Shown here: piece after piece, positions 45,864 through 54,661 of the stretch
Numbering within the stretch: position 1 is the first letter of the stretch
Layout: each line of letters begins with the position of its first letter
Assembly: GCF_000218485.1 (NCBI RefSeq)
Contig: NZ_AFPB01000167.1
Location: forward strand, 61,971-125,970
Reading direction: 5' to 3'
Length of the DNA: 64,000 bases
DNA from: Aquimarina agarivorans
GTDB taxonomy: Bacteria > Bacteroidota > Bacteroidia > Flavobacteriales > Flavobacteriaceae
The notes under the pieces: generated by a model
The model's input: the letters and a program-made list of their open reading frames with translations, nothing else
Told to the model about the DNA's origin: nothing
Databases searched by the model: none
Translations under genes and position numbers: made by a program

Positions 45864-47660
45864 TTAATCATTTAATTTAAGTACGGCCATAAATGCCTCT
45901 TGTGGTATTTCCACGTTACCAACCTGACGCATACGCTTTTTCCCTTTTTTCTGCTTTTCAAGCAACTTACGCTTACGCGAAATATCACCACCGTAACACT
46001 TAGCAGTCACATCCTTACGTAAGGCCTTCACCGTTTCTCTGGAAATAATTTTGGCACCAATTGCCGCCTGAATTGGAATATCAAACTGCTGACGCGGAAT
46101 CAATTCCTTCAGCTTTTCGCACATTTTTTTACCAATGTCGTACGCATTATCCTTGTGCAGCAATGCCGAAAGGGCATCCACCGTATTTCCGTTAAGCAGC
46201 ACGTCTACTTTAACCAATTTAGATTCGCGCATGCCAATTGGAGTATAGTCAAAAGAAGCGTACCCCTTGGAAACCGTTTTTAAACGATCGTAAAAGTCAA
46301 AAACAATTTCGGCCAAAGGCATATCAAACGTAAGCTCCACACGCTCGGTAGTCAAATACGTTTGATTAGTAATTTCCCCTCGTTTTTCAATACATAAGGA
46401 CATCACGTTACCCACAAAGTCGGATTTGGTAATAATAGTCGCTTTAATAAAAGGTTCCTCCACACGATTCATGGTAGAAGGATCCGGCAAATCCGAAGGA
46501 TTATTAACCAAAATTACCGTATCAGGCTCTTTATTTGTATATGCATTATAGGAAACGTTAGGCACGGTAGTAATCACTGTCATATCAAATTCGCGCTCCA
46601 AACGTTCCTGAATAATTTCAAGATGCAGCATTCCTAAAAATCCACAACGAAAACCAAAACCAAGTGCCGCCGAACTTTCAGGCGCAAACACCAGTGAGGC
46701 ATCATTAAGTTGTAATTTTTCCATGGACGATCGTAAATCTTCATAATCCTCCGTATCCACGGGGTAAATTCCCGCAAAAACCATAGGTTTTACATCCTCA
46801 AAACCACCAATAATTTCCTGCGTTGGCTCTTTGGCATCCGTAATTGTATCCCCAACCTTAACCTCGCGCGCATCTTTAATCCCCGTAATTAGGTAACCCA
46901 CATCGCCCGTTTTTATTTCTTTTTTAACAACCTGTTGCAGTTTAAGCGTACCAATTTCATCCGCATGGTGCAATCCTTCGGTAGCCACAAATTTAATGTG
47001 TTGCCCTTTTTTAATTACCCCATCCATTACCCTAAAATAGGTTTCTACACCACGAAAAGGGTTATACACCGAATCAAAAATCAAGGCCCTAAGCGGTGCA
47101 TCCGGATTACCCGTAGGTGCAGGAACACGCTCAATAATTGCAGTTAAAATTTCGGTAATACCAATACCCGTTTTAGCACTTGCCGGAATCACCTCCTCAG
47201 CATCACAACCCAATAAATCCACAATATCATCCGTAACTTCTTCCGGGTTGGCGCTAGGCAAGTCAATTTTGTTGAGTACCGGAATAATTTCCAGGTCATT
47301 TTCCAACGCCAAGTACAGGTTGGAAATAGTTTGTGCCTGGATGCTCTGCGCGGCATCCACAATAAGCAACGCCCCCTCGCATGCAGCAATAGATCGAGAA
47401 ACCTCGTATGAAAAATCCACGTGACCAGGCGTATCAATCAGGTTTAAAATATACTCCTGCCCCTGATACGTATATTCCATTTGAATGGCATGACTTTTAA
47501 TAGTAATCCCACGCTCGCGCTCCAAATCCATACTGTCCAGCAACTGCGCCTGAGCCTCGCGTTTGGTTACCGTAGCCGTTTCATCCAATAACCGATCGGC
47601 CAACGTACTTTTCCCATGATCAATATGTGCAATAATGCAAAAATTCCGAATATGCTTCAT
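45864..47660 (-). CDS. lepA: elongation factor 4 (LepA)
   Basis: A 598-residue translational GTPase that back-translocates or remodels stalled ribosomes. G1 [16 protein letters not shown]2 [12 protein letters not shown]3 DTPGHVDF and G4 NKIDLPSA are visible; the LepA-specific C-terminal domain ends [23 protein letters not shown]. Length matches the family. It is one of the more GC-rich stretches of the window, as expected for a conserved translation gene. Confidence 0.97.
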   Translation of the reverse strand: MKHIRNFCIIAHIDHGKSTLADRLLDETATVTKREAQAQLLDSMDLERERGITIKSHAIQMEYTYQGQEYILNLIDTPGHVDFSYEVSRSIAACEGALLIVDAAQSIQAQTISNLYLALENDLEIIPVLNKIDLPSANPEEVTDDIVDLLGCDAEEVIPASAKTGIGITEILTAIIERVPAPTGNPDAPLRALIFDSVYNPFRGVETYFRVMDGVIKKGQHIKFVATEGLHHADEIGTLKLQQVVKKEIKTGDVGYLITGIKDAREVKVGDTITDAKEPTQEIIGGFEDVKPMVFAGIYPVDTEDYEDLRSSMEKLQLNDASLVFAPESSAALGFGFRCGFLGMLHLEIIQERLEREFDMTVITTVPNVSYNAYTNKEPDTVILVNNPSDLPDPSTMNRVEEPFIKATIITKSDFVGNVMSLCIEKRGEITNQTYLTTERVELTFDMPLAEIVFDFYDRLKTVSKGYASFDYTPIGMRESKLVKVDVLLNGNTVDALSALLHKDNAYDIGKKMCEKLKELIPRQQFDIPIQAAIGAKIISRETVKALRKDVTAKCYGGDISRKRKLLEKQKKGKKRMRQVGNVEIPQEAFMAVLKLND

Positions 47661-48576
47661 AAAAATTTCTCTTCACTTTTTGGCGGGCTGAACCGGGCTA
47701 TCCGTTCCAATTCCTCGCGCTTCGTTCTACTCAGGCTGTGGGATTTCCACTGCTATCCCTGCCCGAAACACTAAGGTTTTAACACCAAAGCCGTTCCAAT
47801 TTGCAAAGATACATTTTTGCCAGTTAGCAATACAGACAATTTTTGCGAATCTGACCGCGTGTTGCTACAACAAACCTACTTTTTGTAAATGAAATCAATT
47901 ACAATAATTAGCCTATTGTTTTAGTGGAGTAGTAAATCCCTGTTTCCCAAATTAAATACTGTATTTTGCTCATAAATAGAAACAAGTGCACAATAAATTG
48001 CTGCTTTCTATTGCTCAAAAAATTTAAAATCAGTTGTATTATTCACTAAAGTTGGCAGACACATGCAAAATCCAAACTAAAAAATATACTAGTGATAGTT
48101 TGAACTTACTTCCGAAAAAACAGTGAATTTGAAAATTTTAGCAAACAATAATTTAAATAAAACATCAACCACAATTATTTATAGTAACACAAAATTCCAA
48201 AATGTGCAGTACGAGCCAGCAAATTTAATTTGCAAATAGTATCCCAACCAAATAATTGTATTTAATAAATTTCAACGCATCATCATTTGTCAAAAAAAAA
48301 GCAATTACTAACCGTAAAATTATACGAATAATTTACGTTTAAATTCGGTTACCATTGCTTTAAAATTCACTCACTAAATTAGAATTACTGTCATATGTTG
48401 CTAAAAATAAATAATTTACAAAAAAAAGAAGCTTAAATTGTTGGGTGGTAAATGTAATTCTGATAGTTTTGGGAGTGTAACAGAAATAAACCTTAATTGT
48501 GGGATTTGTGTGATTTTGGCGGTAATTGTAAGCACTACCTTAAAATAAAAAGACCTGACTACATCAAATAGAAATT
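47661..48576. other. 916-bp intergenic region upstream of lepA
   Basis: Begins with a GC-rich block (47684-47766), then about 800 bp of AT-rich DNA with no credible gene. It probably holds the lepA promoter and the leader of the unknown unit at 48577, but no box is clear. Confidence 0.4.
47684..47766. repeat. GC-rich intergenic element
   Basis: Reads CGGGCTGAACCGGGCTATCC...GGATTTCCACTGCTATCCCTGCCCG, far richer in G+C than its surroundings. The CGGGCTATCCGTTCCAAT and GGATTTCCACTGCTATCCCT segments look like a dispersed GC-rich intergenic element that I recall from flavobacterial genomes; this comes from memory and was not searched. Confidence 0.45.
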
Positions 48577-49101
48577 ATGAAATTAGACGAACTTTTAAAA
48601 GTCATTTTAACATCAGAACCTGAACAATGGAATAGAATTTCTTGTTGGGGATATGGTTCAGGACCATCGTATAAAGATAAATTTGATTTTTATGAAGCTT
48701 ATAATGGTAAAGAGAATGTTCTTAAAGTTGAATCACATAGTGATATTTGTGTATTTAGAGAAGATATTGATATTACAATGGCTTACGGCATAACTTCAAA
48801 TGAAGACTTTAAAGCTGAATGGGCTAACCAATTTCCTGACCCAAGTGCATATTCAAATATACTTGATGTTTTTTACAGAGGGTCATTAGTTTTCAGAGAA
48901 AGTTATCTTGTTGTTGACGGAGGACGTTGTGAATTACCAATTCCTAATTACGGGCAAAATGGAGAATTAACAATAGCTAAGGATTATTATGATTTCATAA
49001 AGTTATTTGAAAAGATTGCAAATGGTTCAATAAATGACAAAAATTTTAATTCTTATTTCAATCAAACAGGAATTAAAATCGTTGAAGAAAAATGGATTTA
49101 A
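48577..49101 (+). CDS. hypothetical protein, first gene of an unknown pair
   Basis: A 174-residue soluble protein, Trp/Tyr-rich, with no signal or membrane helix. Segments EPEQWNRISCWGYGSGPSY, SHSDICVFREDIDITMAYG and YLVVDGGRCELPIP are distinctive, but I do not recognise a family. Size and composition resemble immunity or defence accessory proteins. Its stop overlaps the start of the next gene by 10 bp, implying coupled translation. The pair sits in a clearly accessory stretch, followed by an intron relic and a toxin-antitoxin pair. Confidence 0.55.
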   Translation: MKLDELLKVILTSEPEQWNRISCWGYGSGPSYKDKFDFYEAYNGKENVLKVESHSDICVFREDIDITMAYGITSNEDFKAEWANQFPDPSAYSNILDVFYRGSLVFRESYLVVDGGRCELPIPNYGQNGELTIAKDYYDFIKLFEKIANGSINDKNFNSYFNQTGIKIVEEKWI

Positions 49102-49580
49102 TTAGCTTGATAGTTAGTGTTTTAGGAACTTTTGTAACTATTGGTTCTGCTATATATGCTTATCGCCAAGCAGAGAAAGCGAAAAACTCGGCTTCAGAAG
49201 CTGAAACAATGAAAAAATCCATAGAACGTGAATACAAGAAAATTGAATTAGGAAAACTTCTTAACTCTACAAAATCAACTATTGAACTAACTAGGAATTT
49301 AACCACTCCAGCAAATCCAGCAAAAAAAGTGAGAGGACTGAATTATGAAAACATAATTTCTGTTCTAAGAAAATATATTGACAATCTAAAAGAGAATTGT
49401 CATTATTTGCCCGATGACAAAGAATCTTCTACAATTTCTGAATACTCAAATATAGAATCTTTAATTACTGAATTAGTTGTAGAAAATGACCAACAAAGTA
49501 AATATGAAATAGGTAATAAAATTCATAATTGCGTTGGAGAAATATTAAGAATTGTAAAACCTGAAACTGATATAAAATAA
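49092..49580 (+). CDS. hypothetical membrane-anchored coiled-coil protein, second gene of an unknown pair
   Basis: A 162-residue protein. Residues about 3-24 form one membrane helix (LISLIVSVLGTFVTIGSAIYAY), followed by a charged helix (RQAEKAKNSASEAETMKKSIEREYKK) likely to form a coiled coil, and a mixed C-terminal helical part. No known motif. It starts 10 bp before the end of the preceding gene. Membrane-tethered helical proteins paired with a soluble partner recall small defence or sensory units, but no function is claimed. Confidence 0.55.
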   Translation: MDLISLIVSVLGTFVTIGSAIYAYRQAEKAKNSASEAETMKKSIEREYKKIELGKLLNSTKSTIELTRNLTTPANPAKKVRGLNYENIISVLRKYIDNLKENCHYLPDDKESSTISEYSNIESLITELVVENDQQSKYEIGNKIHNCVGEILRIVKPETDIK

Positions 49581-49588
49581 CCACCACC

Positions 49589-49656
49589 GGTTGAGTAGAC
49601 GAATCTCCTCATAAATTAGGAGTGTGCGCCTCTCTCACCACTTAGCGTACGGGTCG
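49589..49656 (-). other. group II intron 3-prime relic (domain 5-6-like)
   Basis: On the minus strand: GACCCGTACGCTAAGTGGTG, a GAGAGG linker, a hairpin ACTCCT...AGGAG, then CGTCTACTCAACC. This order (CGTACG, GTGGTGNGAGAGG, hairpin, CTACTCGAY-like end) is that of domain 5 and 6 of many bacterial group II introns. No reverse-transcriptase gene lies upstream, so only the 3-prime end is left. Confidence 0.55.
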
Positions 49657-49811
49657 TTTTCAATACACAAATGCCCTGGCAACTAATGTAGTTGTAATAA
49701 ACTTACTCCATTTTTTAATACATGTGTGGCATAGCTTTGATGCAATGTTTTTTAGACAAAAACTGCAGTTGGCACAAATAAGCTAAAATCATTTTGCTTA
49801 AATTTGTAATT

Positions 49812-50051
49812 ATGGCATTAAGTATAACAAATAATATAGCAGACAAATATTTTAGTTTTTTATCTAAATTAGACACATCTTCAAAGAAGATGATAATATT
49901 ACGATTAGTAGAATCGATAGAGGTAAAAAAGAAAAAAGATAATAACTTGAGAAAAATGTTTGGTGCTTGGGAGGATGAACGAAGTTCTGATGAAATCATA
50001 TCTGACATTAAAAATTCAAGAGTTGACAAACAAAACTCAATAGATTTTTAA
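49812..50051 (+). CDS. putative antitoxin of a VapBC-like pair
   Basis: A 79-residue small protein from ATG 49812; the frame extends six codons upstream, but a TAAATTTG box (49799-49806) overlaps that stretch. It is charged and helical (SSKKMIILRLVESIEVKKKKDN, then FGAWEDERSSDEIISDIKNSR). The C-terminal W-x-D-E-R-S-S-D-E-I tail resembles the toxin-binding part of antitoxins that precede PIN toxins. Its stop overlaps the toxin start in TAATG. Confidence 0.7.
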   Translation: MALSITNNIADKYFSFLSKLDTSSKKMIILRLVESIEVKKKKDNNLRKMFGAWEDERSSDEIISDIKNSRVDKQNSIDF

Positions 50052-50449
50052 TGAAATACTTACTAGATACCAATATTTGTATTCACTTTTTCAGAGGTAA
50101 ATATAATTTATTAGAAAAACTAGAAGAGATTGGAATAGAGAACTGTTTAATTTCTGAAATAACATTAGCTGAACTGATATTTGGAGCTGAGAATAGTATT
50201 AATCCTTACAAAAATCATAAGCTTATAAATGACTTGACAGATATGTTAAGTGTACTTCCTATTTATAACGCTATACCAGTATACGCAAAGGAAAAAGTTA
50301 GACTTAGAAAAAAAGGAAATATGATAAGTGACTTTGATCTTTTAATTGGATCAACCGCTATATGTAATGATTTAATTATGGTTACAGAAAATATTAAGGA
50401 ATTTGATAGGATTAAAAACATTAAGCTAGAAAACTGGGCTGTGAAATAA
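50051..50449 (+). CDS. vapC: VapC-type PIN domain toxin
   Basis: A 132-residue PIN-domain ribonuclease, probably a tRNA or rRNA cleaving toxin. Conserved acidic residues: Asp6 in YLLDTNICIHFF, Glu in LAELIFGAENS, and Asp in MISDFDLLIGSTA. Length and motif order fit VapC. Translationally coupled (TAATG) with the antitoxin gene. A cassette-like repeat follows 6 bp after the stop. Confidence 0.88.
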   Translation: MKYLLDTNICIHFFRGKYNLLEKLEEIGIENCLISEITLAELIFGAENSINPYKNHKLINDLTDMLSVLPIYNAIPVYAKEKVRLRKKGNMISDFDLLIGSTAICNDLIMVTENIKEFDRIKNIKLENWAVK

Positions 50450-50454
50450 TTACT

Positions 50455-50513
50455 TGTACCTACACATAAAGCATTCGTCTTACCGATAAGCTATAGATGA
50501 ATGCGTTGTTGAC
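50455..50513 (+). repeat. cassette-like two-arm repeat, copy C
   Basis: Left arm CTACACATAAAGCATTCGTC; right arm AGATGAATGCGTTGTTGACC. GCATTC-G-TCT can pair with AGA-T-GAATGC, giving an imperfect hairpin with a 15-nt loop. It shares both arms with copy A (15302-15366) and the left arm with copy B (17407-17436). Confidence 0.5.
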
Positions 50514-51406
50514 CAATGCTAAAAAGATCATAAAATGATAGACGCAAATACTTATTCATTTTTTCGATAGCTGTATTATGTTTCATTTCCATAGCTGGGG
50601 TTATGAAAATAAAATACGGCTTTGATCTCAAAAAAGCAACGGCGTATCTTCAGTCTCATTTTATAATCCATTTGACATACCTAGTGGTGAATCTATGGGC
50701 AAAGTGATGAGTGGTTTTCTATGATTTTAGAAGCAATAATCTAATTCAAGAGAAACTTTACTGCTTTAACCGCTTTCAGGCTAGTGAAAAAATGAATCTA
50801 TTAACCCGGATTTTGAGCTGTTTAATTGATTTCCAAAAAGCCCAAATAGTCTTTTTAATGTTTTATCTGTGTAATTTCTTTGGTCCTGTAGCCATTTGAG
50901 CAAAGATAATTATTTCAATGAGTTTTTTATTTAGAGATCTTTAAACTTGTCAGAAAGTTACACTTATATAACTAATTTATTTTGGTCTTGCTATTGAGAT
51001 TGGCTACAACAATTATATATGTACCAGCATACATACATTTTTATATTTCCAAAACTATCTGAATTTCAATCAATGACAAACATTTCAGTATTTTTTTATT
51101 GTAAAAACCTAATTGTTAATTAAATACATAAATAATCTTAGATTTTAATATGAGCTTATAGCAACTTTATCAAAATCTAAACACACATTGTTTGTGTAAT
51201 TATATGAATATTGAATAATGGAAATTTGACGCGGTATACACTTGTTAAGTGATTATTCTCAATTTTAAGGTGGTTGTTTTAAATAAAATTTAAAGTCGAT
51301 AAGATTAACACAAATTACTAATTGATCCACCATATTTTTGAGCAGCTTTTTTACCTTCTAGCGTAAGCGATAAAAGCGTGTTGTAACTATAGTAATTGAT
51401 TGGTAT

Positions 51407-51446
51407 AAAAAAACAGCACTATCTTTTTAAAGAGACAGTGCTGTTT
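51407..51446 (-). terminator. intrinsic terminator of the polyferredoxin operon
   Basis: AAACAGCACT pairs with AGTGCTGTTT, with an inner TCT/AGA extension; T-run on the minus strand. About 22 bp past the stop. Confidence 0.85.
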
Positions 51447-51468
51447 ATGTAATCAAAAGGTGGTAAGC

Positions 51469-53100
51469 TTAGGAAGATTGTCTATTTTGTTTTGCTAATT
51501 CAATTAAATCTACATCATTACCAAGTAATACTTCAGTTGGGTTGATGCGTCCTTTTTCAGGTCCGTTTTCCAACTTAAGTACTCCACGTGGACATACTGC
51601 GGAACATACTCCGCACCCTACACAACTTGCACGTACAATATTTTCTCCTTTTTGGGCATAAGCACGTACATCAATTCCTTGTTCGCAATAAGTAGAACAG
51701 TTACCACAGGAGATACACTGCCCTCCGTTTGTTGTAATACGGAAACGAGATTTAAAACGTTGTACTAAACCTAAGTAAGCGGCTAGTGGACATCCGAAAC
51801 GACACCATACACGGTTTCCAAAAATTGGATAAAAACCAGTTCCTATTACTCCGGCAAACCAAGCACCAATTAAAAAGCTGTAGGTATCTTTGATCCATTG
51901 CGATTTTATTCCGATTAACGACTCTGCCCCTGAAAAATAGCAGTATAGGGTGACTAACGTCATTACTAATGAAAATACCAATACGGAGTGGATTACCCAG
52001 CGTTCCAGTTTCCAGGAATTTAGGCTTTTGTTGGAGTGTTGGCGGTATGGATCTCCTAAGGTTTCGGCTAATCCCCCACAACCACAGACCCATGAACAAT
52101 ACCAGCGTTTTCCAAAAAAGTACACCATCAATGGTACTATTACTAAAGTAAGTACAATTCCCCATACTAAAATGAATAGTCCAATGCCTCCACTTTCGGT
52201 CAAACTTTTTAAGTTCCACTCAAAAAAGAAATCATAATCCAGAGGAAATGCATTTTTAAAATCATAGCCAGGCATGTTTAGGCTGGTCATGATTTCAGGA
52301 ATTAAAAAGGCAAATACAATTTGAAAAAACAATACCGAAGTGGTACGCATAATTTGGTACTTATTATGGCGGTATTTAATATACATACGCACTGCCATTA
52401 CAATCATGATGGTACAGTATAAAAATCCGTACACAAACCATTGACTTGCTGGTCCACCGTTTAATGCTTTACTAATTGGATCCAGTATAAAGGTCCAGTT
52501 TACGGCGTAATAGGGAGCAAAATAAAGTACTAAGTAAAAGCATACCAGATATACCAATACTAACCAAGCAATCCAACCTCTATTAGTAGCTGCCTCATGG
52601 TAAATATGATCGTGTTTTATACCAGGTTTTCCTAATAAAATTAAATTAGGTGTAATAAATAGGAGTGCACCCAAAATACCCAAACCAAAAGTAAGCCACC
52701 AAAATAATCCTTTATTGTTTACAATTAGTCCACTGCCAGATTTTTTTGCTAGATTGTAAGTCATTCCACTCACATTACTTACTTTGTATTGAAATTGTTC
52801 GCCTTTTTTATCCCAGTTTTTTTCGGCATCATACTTTTCAATTAAAGCATCGTAATGATCATTTGATTTTTTTATGGCGCCTTTAATGGCGGCAGAAAAA
52901 CTGATGCCGTTACTATACGTGGTGCCGGCAATTGTATTGTTTAGTTCATCTTTTAAAATGTCACTTTTAATGCTGTTTGATTCAATGAATTCAGCTACGG
53001 TGTCCTTTGAGGCTTTAAATTCTCCAATAAAGAGAACAGCGGTAAAAATGCTTAGTGCAGCAATAAAAATTGCTAGACCTGTGTATTTGATTGCTTTCAT
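51469..53100 (-). CDS. membrane-bound 4Fe-4S polyferredoxin (NapH/YccM-like)
   Basis: A 543-residue membrane protein with an N-terminal helix, an extracytoplasmic segment of about 110 residues, about seven further helices, then a ferredoxin-like C-terminus. Cysteine motifs: CSWVCGCGG, CRFGCPLAAYLG, then two CxxCxxC-x3-C sites (CISCGNCSTYCEQG and CVGCGVCSAVCPRG). It should carry electrons in or across the inner membrane. Co-transcribed with the flavoprotein 19 bp upstream; partner electron acceptor not known. The family is diverse (CcoG, NapH, NosR relatives). Confidence 0.85.
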   Translation of the reverse strand: MKAIKYTGLAIFIAALSIFTAVLFIGEFKASKDTVAEFIESNSIKSDILKDELNNTIAGTTYSNGISFSAAIKGAIKKSNDHYDALIEKYDAEKNWDKKGEQFQYKVSNVSGMTYNLAKKSGSGLIVNNKGLFWWLTFGLGILGALLFITPNLILLGKPGIKHDHIYHEAATNRGWIAWLVLVYLVCFYLVLYFAPYYAVNWTFILDPISKALNGGPASQWFVYGFLYCTIMIVMAVRMYIKYRHNKYQIMRTTSVLFFQIVFAFLIPEIMTSLNMPGYDFKNAFPLDYDFFFEWNLKSLTESGGIGLFILVWGIVLTLVIVPLMVYFFGKRWYCSWVCGCGGLAETLGDPYRQHSNKSLNSWKLERWVIHSVLVFSLVMTLVTLYCYFSGAESLIGIKSQWIKDTYSFLIGAWFAGVIGTGFYPIFGNRVWCRFGCPLAAYLGLVQRFKSRFRITTNGGQCISCGNCSTYCEQGIDVRAYAQKGENIVRASCVGCGVCSAVCPRGVLKLENGPEKGRINPTEVLLGNDVDLIELAKQNRQSS

Positions 53101-53119
53101 GTCTTTGTATTCTTATTGT

Positions 53120-54457
53120 TTATGCAAAAATGCGTTTCCAGCTTTTTGATTTTACTTTAATGTTTGTGTTATTTTCGTTGTTGTATTTTGCTACAATTTC
53201 TTTTTCGTATTGGCTGTAAAATTCAGGATCAAAATTGGCATCCTTTAAATGTTCCAATACATAATCCACGCTGCGTTCTTCGGTCAGCCAACGGTCAAAA
53301 ACTTCATGACGCATGCGTATGCCAAAATTGTTAATCCCAATAAATTTTTTAGAGTTTTTATCGTAATTGATATGGATGCATTTGTTACCATCGCTATGTT
53401 CCCAGTAAAAACGACCTTCATTTTCTTTAGGTTTCGCCCAAACCCAACCGTAGGTTTGGTATTCGATATCTAAAAATTTGGCACTATTAAACCAATGTCC
53501 TGGCTTGTATTCAGTGGGTGTTCCACAAATAGTTCTGGCCAAGGCTTCGCCCATCATACGGCCAGTATACCAAACGGCTTCAATTGGTCTGCGCTCTCCA
53601 ATGCCTTCATGCTGTTCTGCGCAGTCACCTATAGCATAAACGTTGTTTATATTTGTTTCAAGCAAACGATTTACTTTAACCCCACGACCAGTTTCAATTT
53701 TTGATTCCTTAATAAAATCAATATTTGGTGAAACTCCTGCGGTAAGGCCTACTACGTTACATTCAATTTCCTCGTCAGTTTCAGCAATAACAATACTTTT
53801 TACATTGCCATTTCCGTCGTCATTAATTTGTTTTAGGTTTACTCCTAAACGCAGATCAATATGATGGTCAACAATGTGCTTGTTTAGCATATTAGATTCT
53901 TGTTGCGGGAGCACGCCGTTCCAAAAGCTATCTTCTCTAACTAAAAAGGTTATAGGAATATCACGCGTTCTCAACATTTCCGCCATTTCAATTCCAATTA
54001 AGCCACCACCAACAATTACTGCGCGTTTACAAACGGTATTGTCAGGTGCATTTGCTTCAAGTTTGTCCAAGTCCTGCTTGGAGTACAAGCCTTGTACTTG
54101 CTTTAAATCCTGCCCAGGCCAACCAAATTTATTGGGTTTTGACCCTGTAGCAATAATTAACTTGTCATAAGTTAAGTTACTACCATCGGCAAAAAGTAAG
54201 GTGTTGGCATCGGTGTCCACACTTTTAACGTAGCCTTTTTTTAAGTCGATACTATTTTTTTTCCAAAACCAGTTTTCGTAAGGTTGGGTATGTTCAAATT
54301 TCATATGCCCCATATAAACATACATTAGTGCGGTGCGTGAAAAAAAGTAATCTGTTTCGGCAGATACTACTGTTATTTTTTTATCGGAAAGTTTTCTGAT
54401 ATGTCGAGCAGCCGTAATTCCTGAAATTCCGTTACCTATAATGACTACGTGTTCCAT
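53120..54457 (-). CDS. NAD(P)/FAD-dependent oxidoreductase
   Basis: A 445-residue flavoprotein of the pyridine nucleotide-disulphide class without the redox disulphide: GNGISGITAARHI (FAD), VIVGGGLIGIEMAEML (NAD(P)) and VYAIGDCAE (FAD). It most resembles rubredoxin or nitrite reductase-type ferredoxin reductases. The last 100 residues (HWFNSAKFLDIEYQTYGWVW) are an extra domain seen in bacteroidete members. It lies upstream of the polyferredoxin gene by 19 bp; together they should move electrons between NAD(P)H and a membrane iron-sulphur chain. Confidence 0.88.
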   Translation of the reverse strand: MEHVVIIGNGISGITAARHIRKLSDKKITVVSAETDYFFSRTALMYVYMGHMKFEHTQPYENWFWKKNSIDLKKGYVKSVDTDANTLLFADGSNLTYDKLIIATGSKPNKFGWPGQDLKQVQGLYSKQDLDKLEANAPDNTVCKRAVIVGGGLIGIEMAEMLRTRDIPITFLVREDSFWNGVLPQQESNMLNKHIVDHHIDLRLGVNLKQINDDGNGNVKSIVIAETDEEIECNVVGLTAGVSPNIDFIKESKIETGRGVKVNRLLETNINNVYAIGDCAEQHEGIGERRPIEAVWYTGRMMGEALARTICGTPTEYKPGHWFNSAKFLDIEYQTYGWVWAKPKENEGRFYWEHSDGNKCIHINYDKNSKKFIGINNFGIRMRHEVFDRWLTEERSVDYVLEHLKDANFDPEFYSQYEKEIVAKYNNENNTNIKVKSKSWKRIFA

Positions 54458-54661
54458 AGTTGAGATTCTTAAATTGTTACAGTGTTTAAGTTAGGGCTTA
54501 TGTCGATAAGAATATAAATTACTTAAAAACAAAAGTTAATTTAGAAAAATTATAAAGTAATTACTACGAGTAATTTTAACAGAATACTTGCGACTAGCCT
54601 TGTTGATTATGTAGGAGCATTCTTAAAATTTATGGAATGTTGAAATGAAAATAATATGATT

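Larger units (their letters stand above)
50450..51468. other. 1-kb gene-poor region
   Basis: Starts with cassette-like repeat C. The remainder is AT-rich with broken open stretches. One of them, read on the minus strand into a stop at 51305-51307, gives SLTLEGKKAAQKYGGSISN and looks like the tail of a lost protein. A terminator for the next operon lies at its right end. Confidence 0.4.

Noticed and set aside
49750..49790. Second sigma-54 promoter at TTGGCACAAATAAGCT (near 49768)
   Set aside because: The GC lies one base off the required spacing and a normal TAnnTTTG box is nearer the gene.
53874..54170. Plus-strand open frames opposite the flavoprotein gene
   Set aside because: Several overlapping shadows in one region; codon pattern follows the real gene on the other strand.
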